Positions 7,358 through 12,395 of a stretch of 12,395 bases of DNA are shown here, in pieces (position 1 is the first letter of the stretch; the number at the start of each line of letters is the position of its first letter). The position numbers were made by a program, and so were the translations under genes. Below the pieces are notes generated by a model. That model was not told the origin of the DNA. It made no database searches and saw only the letters and a list, made by a program, of their open reading frames with translations. Location of the stretch: contig UQUM01000051.1 of assembly GCA_900544255.1 (NCBI GenBank), positions 1 through 12,395 of the forward strand, in the 5' to 3' direction. Source of the stretch: an uncultured Sutterella sp. Its GTDB lineage: Bacteria; Pseudomonadota; Gammaproteobacteria; Burkholderiales; Burkholderiaceae_F.

Positions 7358-7799
7358 AGTCCAGGACGTGTCCGGCTTCGTAGCAGGCGCGGATGTAATC
7401 TGGGTTGGCGTAGTAGAAAGAACTATTGAAGTTGGAAATTTTTTTCGGAATGAACGACGAAAAAACAGCTTTGAAAGTGCTGTAGAGAGAGTCTTTTTTC
7501 TGAACCGCCTGAATTAGTTGTTGGTAGAGCGCTCCAATGTCTTCGACGGATGGGATTTTGTAGCGACATCCTGTTGAAACGTCATAATCGCCGTTTTGCA
7601 AATGAAGTTGCGCGATGGCGGTATCCGCTACTTCGTCAAAAGACAGACAGTGGTTGACGGCAGCATCCTCCATCCACCGGTGAAAAACCGTTGGGGTTAT
7701 GGCGTTTGCAAGATCGCGGTGACGAACGTGAAGTTTTCGTGACAAAAATTCAACGAGCGAACATACGTAGTGCAGATCATTCTTTTCTTCGGGGGTCAT
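7356..7799 (-). CDS. Partner protein of a DUF3990 cassette (possible antitoxin or DUF3791-like)
   Basis: A 147-residue protein with no signal peptide or membrane helix, translated right after the DUF3990 gene. Its ATG shares bases with the upstream stop (ATGA overlap), and a strong GAGGAGG (7810-7804) lies inside the upstream gene, so both proteins should be made together. The N-terminal half (about 5-65) is predicted helical and recalls the short DUF3791-type proteins that commonly neighbour DUF3990. The C-terminal half ends in an aromatic, asparagine-rich segment (NSSFYYANPDYIRACYEAG, about 125-143) that I recall from proteins encoded beside DUF3990 genes. An antitoxin or specificity role is inference only. 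GC content is lower and A/T runs are more frequent than in the ccm genes, suggesting transfer. Confidence 0.75.
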   Translation of the reverse strand: MTPEEKNDLHYVCSLVEFLSRKLHVRHRDLANAITPTVFHRWMEDAAVNHCLSFDEVADTAIAQLHLQNGDYDVSTGCRYKIPSVEDIGALYQQLIQAVQKKDSLYSTFKAVFSSFIPKKISNFNSSFYYANPDYIRACYEAGHVLD

Positions 7800-8263
7800 A
7801 GGACCTCCTCACAGCGTAAGAACGTTAGGCAGGCAAGGGCTCGGGGAGTGTGAAAACTCACTTGGTGTGTTGGATGACGGAAACGGGCAAATTCGAGAAA
7901 CACACTTTGAGGAATATCCCCAGCAAGGTAACCGTTGACAAAATTCCAGATGGAATCATCGGTCATTGGGCCTTCAACGATGTCATAGTTGTGATGATGG
8001 CCGGAACGGCACTGAGCGATAAAATCGAGCCAGGACGCATTGACTTCGTCGAACTGCAGAAGGTGAAGTGTATCTTCCATTTGATAGCGATAAATGTTCA
8101 GACAACCTTTGCCGGTGTTTCGAATGGCCCTGCGCTTGGCTTGAACAATGCTTTTGGTACAGTAAAACCCCCAGGAAAAGTCTTTGGTATAGACCGACTT
8201 TCGGATTTCGGGGTGTTCCACCGGAACCGAACTGCCGTGATAGAGCAGAATGGAAGTTTTCAT
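7796..8263 (-). CDS. DUF3990 family protein (ADP-ribosyltransferase-like fold), putative toxin of a gene pair
   Basis: A 155-residue soluble protein from the ATG at 8263. The frame continues to a TTG ten codons earlier, but the family starts directly with a K-x-I-x-L-Y-H-G-S strand, so the ATG is preferred despite a weak ribosome binding site. Recognisable DUF3990 landmarks are LYHGSS (7-12, H9), TKDFSWGFYCT (26-36), YDIVEGPMTDD (93-103) and HPTHQVSFHT near the end (130-139). From memory, this family is grouped with ADP-ribosyltransferase-like folds; the H, Y/F and E positions fit an NAD-binding layout, but activity is not shown. The pairing with a coupled downstream gene is like a toxin-antitoxin unit. 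It lies between two ordinary plus-strand genes as a lower-GC insertion. Confidence 0.8.
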   Translation of the reverse strand: MKTSILLYHGSSVPVEHPEIRKSVYTKDFSWGFYCTKSIVQAKRRAIRNTGKGCLNIYRYQMEDTLHLLQFDEVNASWLDFIAQCRSGHHHNYDIVEGPMTDDSIWNFVNGYLAGDIPQSVFLEFARFRHPTHQVSFHTPRALACLTFLRCEEVL

Positions 8264-8295
8264 GGTTTCAAAAATGTGAATAAAGTCGTCCAACG

Positions 8296-8301
8296 ATTGT
8301 A
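8296..8301 (-). promoter_or_regulatory. Possible -10 element for the DUF3990 cassette
   Basis: TACAAT on the minus strand lies 32 bases before the ATG at 8263 and would give a leader of about 25 bases. No good -35 hexamer is seen at the right distance (AACCAA at 8324-8319), so if real it would be a weak or regulated promoter. It sits in the 176-base gap between the cassette and the divergent SIMPL gene, where I see no other site except the SIMPL ribosome binding site. Confidence 0.25.
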
Positions 8302-8439
8302 GGGGAACTGAGGATGTTTTGGTTTTCGCAAGGTGAAGTTAAGGTCTGTTTCGAGGTGTTTCGGACGGACGAAAACGGCGGAACTTTGGCGCACAATAGC
8401 TACATCGGCAACTTCAGTTCTTTTTCGGAGGAAAAAACT

Positions 8440-9189
8440 ATGAACCGCAAAAAACTCTTCCGTGCTTCGGCGGCAGCCTTGTTGACGGCGGCCTCGCTTT
8501 CCGTGGCGGCTGCGCTCCCCGACGGGGTGCGCACCGGTAAGGACGGTACCGTCGTAACGATTTCCGCCGAAGCGACGTTGTCGCAGGCGAACGACGAAGC
8601 GACCGTGAACCTTTACTACACGGAAACCGGTAAGGATGCCGCAACCGTTGCCAAACATGTGATTGAACGCACCAACGCCGGCTTGGAAGCCTTGAAGGGG
8701 CTCAACATTGCGGGGGCCAAATTTGAATCCACACAGCTTTCGTCCTGGCCGCAGTACGTGACGAAAAAGAAGGGGGAAGCGGCCGTGATCGGTGGTTGGG
8801 AAGTGCGTCAGAGTCTGCAGGTGAAGGTGAAGAATGCGGCGGAAGCCGCGCAGGTTGCTCAGGCCGCGCAGCAGTATTTTGCGTTTGAAAGCGTGAATTT
8901 CTCTCTGTCCCGCGAAGCCAAGCAGGCGATGCAGCATGCGCTGACGCGCCTTGCGGTGGAACGCGTCGCAGATCGTGCGGTGGAAGTTGCAAAAGCCATG
9001 GGAAAACCCGCCTCCGCCGTACGGATTGAAAACCTCAATTTCGGTCATTCGGGCTACGTTGCGCCCCGTATGCTGCGCGCAAACAAAGTGATGGCCGCGG
9101 AAGGTGCCGCGATGAGTGCGGCACCGGTGTTGGAAGCCGGGGATACGTCGGTGACGTTGAACGTGGATGCGCAGGTGCGGATCGACTGA
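8440..9189 (+). CDS. SIMPL (DUF541) domain periplasmic protein
   Basis: A 249-residue exported protein. It has a signal peptide (NRKKLF basic start, then an alanine-rich core to about residue 26 with cleavage near AAALP), followed by a single SIMPL/DUF541 domain over the rest. This domain is built of repeated beta-alpha units and is related to outer-membrane proteins such as BP26 and E. coli YggE; the family is linked to stress tolerance but its molecular function is unsettled. Typical family segments are VVTISAEATLSQANDEA (about 35-51), a GGWEVRQSLQVKVKN stretch (about 115-129) and a C-terminal VTLNVDAQVRID strand. The start is fixed by CGGAGGA (8426-8432) seven bases before the ATG; the frame opens earlier at 8314 but that part has no signal-like sequence. 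It is monocistronic, with its own terminator. Confidence 0.9.
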   Translation: MNRKKLFRASAAALLTAASLSVAAALPDGVRTGKDGTVVTISAEATLSQANDEATVNLYYTETGKDAATVAKHVIERTNAGLEALKGLNIAGAKFESTQLSSWPQYVTKKKGEAAVIGGWEVRQSLQVKVKNAAEAAQVAQAAQQYFAFESVNFSLSREAKQAMQHALTRLAVERVADRAVEVAKAMGKPASAVRIENLNFGHSGYVAPRMLRANKVMAAEGAAMSAAPVLEAGDTSVTLNVDAQVRID

Positions 9190-9209
9190 TTTAGCCGTTG
9201 AAACCAAAG

Positions 9210-9245
9210 AAGCCGACCGGGACAACCTTGGTCGGCTTTATTTTT
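9210..9245 (+). terminator. Rho-independent terminator after the SIMPL gene
   Basis: AAGCCGACC (9210-9218) pairs perfectly with GGTCGGCTT (9230-9238) around an 11-base loop, followed by TATTTTT. It lies 20 bases after the SIMPL stop. The far arm overlaps the last codons of the minus-strand methyltransferase remnant. Confidence 0.9.
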
Positions 9246-9612
9246 GGGACGGCAGTGGGGTGAAGGGGCCGCCGCCGTAGCCGCAGTAGGCCTTGTCCTG
9301 AGGCGGGACGGCAGCGTCAGCTTCCAATCCCCAGACCGCTCAATCGGTCTGCGGATAACGGCCGAAGAGTTCGAAGTAGGGGGCCGGTGAGCAACTTTCA
9401 ATCAGGCGATATTGTTCGTCGGGTTTGCGGGAGTGTTTGCGCTTACGGCTTTCGATGGGATTAACCTGACGACGCCCCGCGGCGAGTCTGCGGGGCTCAG
9501 GCGCCACTTTGCCGGTGCGGCTGGTAAAACGCCAAGGTGGATCGGTGAGGATTGTGTGGAAACCGAATTCGGAAGTCGGAATGGGTGAATATATAATGGA
9601 AAAACATTGAAA
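9238..9612 (-). pseudogene. Remnant of an MT-A70-type DNA adenine methyltransferase
   Basis: Read on the minus strand, one frame from 9612 to a TAA at 9238 matches phage-type MT-A70 N6-adenine methyltransferases except for clear damage. The catalytic motif DPPW is intact (9543-9532), within FHTILTDPPWRFTSRTGKVA. The distal part is also recognisable, as GRRQVNPIESRKRKHSRKPD and SPAPYFELFGRYPQTD. Three lesions are visible. First, no ATG, GTG or TTG opens the frame. Second, the segment of roughly 80-90 residues normally lying between the GKxAPExRRL part and the xGRRQV part is missing, with the junction near 9481-9492. Third, a TGA (9342-9340) interrupts the frame just before AVWGLEAD, where the family has W-x-V-W-G. 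Such methyltransferases are common in prophages, and its place just downstream of the recombinase gene suggests the residue of a mobile element. Confidence 0.85.
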
Positions 9613-9640
9613 TTAAATCGATAATATATACGTGTTTAGT
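9585..9640. other. AT-rich tract between recombinase and methyltransferase remnant
   Basis: This stretch is almost entirely A and T (for example ATATATAAT near 9590 and AATATATA near 9623) in an otherwise GC-rich window. It lies immediately downstream of the recombinase stop. It could be a recombination or att-proximal region, or the decayed 5' flank of the methyltransferase gene. I found no clear terminator hairpin for the recombinase transcript here. Confidence 0.4.
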
Positions 9641-9659
9641 GTCTATCTCTACCGCGTAA

Positions 9660-11198
9660 TCAGAGCGGAGCCATCTTCTTCATCGCCTTCGCAATCTGCG
9701 CTTCTTCCGGCGTGAGATAGCGGCTCGTGGTGCCGATCGAGGCGTGTCCCATGGCGTTTTGTACGACGTTGAGATCCATGTTTCGCAACGCCGTCGCGGC
9801 AAATGTATGCCGCAGCCAGTGGGTGGAAGCGGCTCGGAGTTTGGCAGCGTCCGCGGGACTGCGTTCTTCGGCGATCCCCGCGGCGCCTTCAAAAAACGTG
9901 ACGAGCGCGTGATAAAGACCGGATCGGGAAACGGCGGTAGGGGAGCCGGGATCGGCGCGCCGCCCGATGCCGAGGTTCGCGATCAACGACACGTTGGGGT
10001 CGCACTGCAGGACGGGCGGGAGATTTCTCAAGGCAAAATAAGCGTTCACGGCTTCGAGCGTTTCTGCCGCGAGCGGCAGGCGCCGCACTTTGTCGCCCTT
10101 ACCGACGATTTCAATGACGATCATGTCTTCGTCGCCGATGCGGCGCTGCACGATCCAGCCCGCCCGCGCCGTGATCATTTCGCTGGCGCGCATCCCGAGC
10201 CCTTTGCCCAACGCGAGGATGACGCGGATGCGGGCCGAGGAAAGCGTAGGGGGCAAACTCTCCAAATAGTCCAAGACGTCCGCCCACTGACTTTCGGTGA
10301 GCGAGCGGTCGGCAAAATCGCGGGGCGCGCCTTCTCCCCGCAGGAAATGCACTTTGGTTGAAACCTGATCAAAGGGGTTGTGCCGCAGGTAGCCGGTCTT
10401 CACGAGAAAGGCAAAGAGAATGCGGATGACCGTGAAGGACGTATGGCGGCTTGAGGCGGACAGGGGGCCGTTGTAGGGACGCCATTCGGACGACATCCGT
10501 GGGGCGTTTTTGGGGCCGATCCAGGTATTTTGAGGCTGACGCCAAAGCTGCGCCCACACTTTGGGATCCGTGCGGCCGAGCCCCTCGAGCCATCGCGGAA
10601 AAAGCGCCGCATCTTTATTCGTAATGGAACTTAAGGCGACGCCGCGCTCCAACGTGCACCACAAAAGGAAACGTTCGGCTTCCTTGCGGTATTGGGCTTG
10701 GGTGTTGACGTTGACGGCGCGTGCGGCGAGCCACAACCGTATCGCTTCCAGGTCGTTTTCGGCGTCCAGCGTATCGTCGCTGCCTCGGTTGGTGCCGAGT
10801 GCGCCCGACAGGGACGACGTGAGCGAAAGTTGCTCCATGGGTTTCACCGGCACAAGGGCGGCTTCGGTCGGGACGTCCGTTTCTTTCAACGCTTCGGGTG
10901 CATCGCCGGGCGGATAGAAAATCGCGGTGATTTCTCCGACGTCGGAACAGGCATTTCTCAGCCAATCGACGAGCGCGACGGCGTCTTTGCGGGTAAGCCC
11001 CAGAAAACGCCGATACCAGTTGCCGCCCACGTTGGCGATGCATTCATAGAGATCATCGGGGGTGATAATCCCCATTTCGGCCAAGGGCGTGAGCGTGCGG
11101 GAGGCGAGCGCCGGCGGGAGCATTTCGGCTAAGGGCGCATCGGCGCCGGAAGAGGCCGGAGCCTGCGGCAGTGCATCAAGGACTTCGATATCGTTCAT
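9660..11198 (-). CDS. Tyrosine recombinase/phage integrase with N-terminal DUF3701-like domain
   Basis: An intact 512-residue site-specific recombinase of the tyrosine family. Domains in order: a variable N terminus (1-35); a DUF3701-like helical domain (about 36-92, with MGIITPDDLYECI and WYRRFLGLTRKDAVALVDWL); a low-complexity linker (93-145); an SAM-like core-binding domain (about 147-285); and the catalytic domain (about 300-510). The catalytic set is complete: R337 (GMRASE), K367 or K370 in GKGDKVRRLPL, H460 and R463 in THWLRHTFA, H485 in GHASIGTTSRYL, and nucleophile Y494. The product would cut and rejoin DNA in a phage, island or plasmid; which target it serves cannot be seen. The ATG at 11198 has no obvious Shine-Dalgarno. 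The DUF3701 form is known mainly from Betaproteobacteria. The neighbouring methyltransferase remnant supports mobile origin. Confidence 0.92.
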   Translation of the reverse strand: MNDIEVLDALPQAPASSGADAPLAEMLPPALASRTLTPLAEMGIITPDDLYECIANVGGNWYRRFLGLTRKDAVALVDWLRNACSDVGEITAIFYPPGDAPEALKETDVPTEAALVPVKPMEQLSLTSSLSGALGTNRGSDDTLDAENDLEAIRLWLAARAVNVNTQAQYRKEAERFLLWCTLERGVALSSITNKDAALFPRWLEGLGRTDPKVWAQLWRQPQNTWIGPKNAPRMSSEWRPYNGPLSASSRHTSFTVIRILFAFLVKTGYLRHNPFDQVSTKVHFLRGEGAPRDFADRSLTESQWADVLDYLESLPPTLSSARIRVILALGKGLGMRASEMITARAGWIVQRRIGDEDMIVIEIVGKGDKVRRLPLAAETLEAVNAYFALRNLPPVLQCDPNVSLIANLGIGRRADPGSPTAVSRSGLYHALVTFFEGAAGIAEERSPADAAKLRAASTHWLRHTFAATALRNMDLNVVQNAMGHASIGTTSRYLTPEEAQIAKAMKKMAPL

Positions 11199-11217
11199 GG
11201 AATTTAAGCGGCTGGAC

Positions 11218-11223
11218 TACAAT
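11218..11223 (+). promoter_or_regulatory. Possible -10 element for the rightward gene pair
   Basis: TACAAT at this position, followed by AG, is a good sigma70 -10 match about 65 bases before the GTG at 11289. The upstream TTCATG (11194-11199, 18-base spacing) is a weak -35. The site lies in the 90-base region between the divergent recombinase and the 315-residue gene. I found no better promoter there for either direction. Confidence 0.3.
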
Positions 11224-11236
11224 AGCCAGTTATTGC

Positions 11237-11246
11237 CCGGCGCCGG
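11237..11246. repeat. Perfect 10-base palindrome in the divergent intergenic region
   Basis: CCGGCGCCGG sits between the two divergent start codons, downstream of the candidate -10. It could be an operator for a dimeric repressor, but at this GC content such a short palindrome may be chance. Confidence 0.2.
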
Positions 11247-11288
11247 TGCGCGGTGGGTTTGACATAACAATTCTAACGGGAGGCGGCT

Positions 11289-12236
11289 GTGGCGCTGACT
11301 TCATTTGACCTGACACTCGAAGGGACGCTGCACGAAGGCACGACGTCCGAAGACAGTGCGGTGGCGCGTGCCATCATCGGTGTGGACGAACTTTTGACGA
11401 GCGCAGCCCGCGCGCTATACGGGTATCTCGGTGATCCCGAAGTGGACGTGCGGCGTAAGGAAGCCCCCGGTGCCTACGAAATTGATCTTGGTTTCCGTTC
11501 CAATTTCGGCATGGCGCGCCGTGCGGCGTTGTCCGGTGTGGCCAAATTTGAAGAACCGGAGCCTGCTGTCGTCATGCGCGCTTTGGGATGGTTCGTACAG
11601 GATCTGGCCGAACCCGCCGAGGCCGATGTGGAAGAAGGAACGATGAACGGCTTGGTGCCTTTCTTGATCGCCGTTGCGGGACGCCGGTTCGATCGCATTT
11701 ACCTCGTGGGCGATACGGTCGACGTGGAAGTCGGGGACGATATGTACCACATCACGAACGATGCGTACCGGCTGCTGCGTCACATCGGCGTGCGTCAGGG
11801 ACTGTCGGACTTGGCTTCCGCCTTAAAGAGTGCGGAAGTGAGCCGCATCGTGATTTCGGACAGGGAAACGGGGGACGTCATGATGACGATTCTGCCGCAG
11901 CACTACGAAGCGTTGCGGTTGCCCGAAATCCGTGACGAAGTGCTTTACGACGAAACCCGCACGATGGCTTTGAGCCTCGCTTCCCCCGTTTTCTGCAACG
12001 ACCGTTTCTGGACGTTCACCGACGGCTGCCAGACGATCCGCGCCGAGATGAAGGACGCGGATTTCCTGCGGATTATCGACAACGGTGTTTTCGCGTTGAA
12101 ACCCGGTGAAATCTTGGTGGTGAAGATGCACGTCGTCACGACGGAAACGCCGACGGGGCTGGTGAGTACGTATGAAATCGTGCACGTGCTCGATCACCGT
12201 AAGCCCAACCGCCACATTCCCATGCCCGGGGTTTGA
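11289..12236 (+). CDS. Uncharacterised cytoplasmic protein, 315 residues
   Basis: The start is GTG 11289, with GGGAGG (11278-11283) a few bases upstream. I cannot assign a named function. The protein has no signal peptide or transmembrane helix and is rich in acidic and beta-forming segments. The N-terminal third begins as a beta strand (SFDLTLEGTLHEG) and then a helix, and an acidic stretch (about 104-117) looks like a linker. The C-terminal third contains DRFWTFTDGCQTIRAEMKD (about 239-257), then FLRIIDNGVFALKPGEILVV and, near the end, YEIVHVLDHR. This W-x-F-x-D-G ... FL ... F-x-x-G-[DE]-x-L-x-V pattern recalls a widespread family of roughly 300-residue prokaryotic proteins of unknown function (I am not sure of its database name, possibly DUF7946). 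It is followed after 23 bases by another gene and is likely co-transcribed with it. Confidence 0.85.
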   Translation: MALTSFDLTLEGTLHEGTTSEDSAVARAIIGVDELLTSAARALYGYLGDPEVDVRRKEAPGAYEIDLGFRSNFGMARRAALSGVAKFEEPEPAVVMRALGWFVQDLAEPAEADVEEGTMNGLVPFLIAVAGRRFDRIYLVGDTVDVEVGDDMYHITNDAYRLLRHIGVRQGLSDLASALKSAEVSRIVISDRETGDVMMTILPQHYEALRLPEIRDEVLYDETRTMALSLASPVFCNDRFWTFTDGCQTIRAEMKDADFLRIIDNGVFALKPGEILVVKMHVVTTETPTGLVSTYEIVHVLDHRKPNRHIPMPGV

Positions 12237-12259
12237 TCGACTGAAGTCGGAGGCGACGC

Positions 12260-12395
12260 GTGGAATCGCAGAAAATCTGGCTGGCGCTCACGAGCGTCGT
12301 GCTGCTGATTCTTGTGGTGTTGGGGGCGGTGCAGGCTGATCAGCGTTTGCAGAAAAATGATCGGGTTCTGCGTTCTCAGGACGTGCTGCAGGAAG
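12260..12395 (+). CDS. Membrane-anchored protein, N-terminal fragment (cut by window edge)
   Basis: The frame starts at GTG 12260 with CGGAGG (12248-12253) seven bases upstream and runs off the window after 45 codons. It opens with a few polar residues, then one strongly hydrophobic helix (IWLALTSVVLLILVVLGAVQ, about 5-24), then a charged, glutamine-rich and probably helical or coiled-coil stretch. This arrangement fits a bitopic inner-membrane protein or an uncleaved signal anchor. No family can be named from so little sequence. It lies 23 bases after the previous gene in the same direction, so the two probably form an operon. Confidence 0.7.
   Translation, partial: MESQKIWLALTSVVLLILVVLGAVQADQRLQKNDRVLRSQDVLQE

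Noticed and set aside
7850..8302. Plus-strand open frame of 150 codons opposite the DUF3990 gene
   Set aside because: The minus strand carries family motifs and coupling to its neighbour; the plus frame has no family resemblance and a poor start.
8314..8439. N-terminal extension of the SIMPL protein
   Set aside because: The ATG at 8440 has a strong Shine-Dalgarno and begins a clear signal peptide, which would be buried by the extension.
8260..9225. Minus-strand open frame of 321 codons opposite the SIMPL gene
   Set aside because: It covers a gene with a signal peptide, ribosome binding site and terminator on the plus strand. Its composition (Arg, His, Phe) is typical of an antisense shadow.
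9054..9401. Minus-strand open frame of 115 codons crossing the SIMPL terminator
   Set aside because: It runs through a terminator hairpin and into the end of the SIMPL gene. The true homology in this stretch is to the methyltransferase remnant in another frame.
11259..11283. TTGACA as a -35 box for the gene at 11289
   Set aside because: The expected -10 position falls on the ribosome binding site and start codon, with no TATAAT-like hexamer there.

Overview
The window looks like a chromosomal segment of a Gram-negative proteobacterium. It has a moderately GC-rich coding style, a complete System I cytochrome c maturation operon with separate ccmH and ccmI genes, a SIMPL-domain periplasmic protein, and a long tyrosine recombinase with the N-terminal DUF3701-type domain common in Betaproteobacteria. 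A betaproteobacterium, possibly a gut Burkholderiales such as the Sutterellaceae, is my best guess. That is inference from gene content and protein style, not from any marker gene.

Layout. (1) Positions 1-133: what appears to be the left end of an IS200/IS605-family element. The first 16 codons of a TnpB-like protein are on the minus strand, with a hairpin upstream of them. (2) Positions 232-7300: nine genes on the plus strand, ccmA-B-C-D-E-F-G-H-I, tightly packed (overlaps or gaps of at most 35 bases), almost every one with its own Shine-Dalgarno, closed by a strong terminator at 7321-7357. (3) Positions 7356-8263: a two-gene minus-strand cassette of lower GC. It encodes a DUF3990-type protein of the ADP-ribosyltransferase-like fold and a coupled partner, overlapping as ATGA, and resembles a toxin-antitoxin-like accessory pair. 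(4) Positions 8440-9189: a secreted SIMPL/DUF541 protein with its own terminator. (5) Positions 9238-9612: a decayed MT-A70-type adenine methyltransferase on the minus strand, without a start codon, with an internal deletion and a premature stop. (6) Positions 9660-11198: an intact 512-residue tyrosine recombinase on the minus strand. (7) From 11289: a rightward pair divergent from the recombinase, an uncharacterised 315-residue cytoplasmic protein and the start of a membrane-anchored protein cut by the window edge.

How the parts work together. CcmA and CcmB with CcmC and CcmD load haem onto CcmE and release it. CcmF with CcmH and CcmI ligates haem to apocytochrome c, and CcmG keeps the apocytochrome cysteines reduced. 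The rest is an accessory zone: IS end, DUF3990 cassette, phage-type methyltransferase remnant and integrase all lie within 12 kb of one conserved operon, so this chromosomal neighbourhood has probably received and lost mobile DNA repeatedly.

The most interesting items are the DUF3990 cassette, the methyltransferase pseudogene (recovered only by reading through a stop codon), and the unknown gene pair at the right edge. I found no tRNA, rRNA or CRISPR array.
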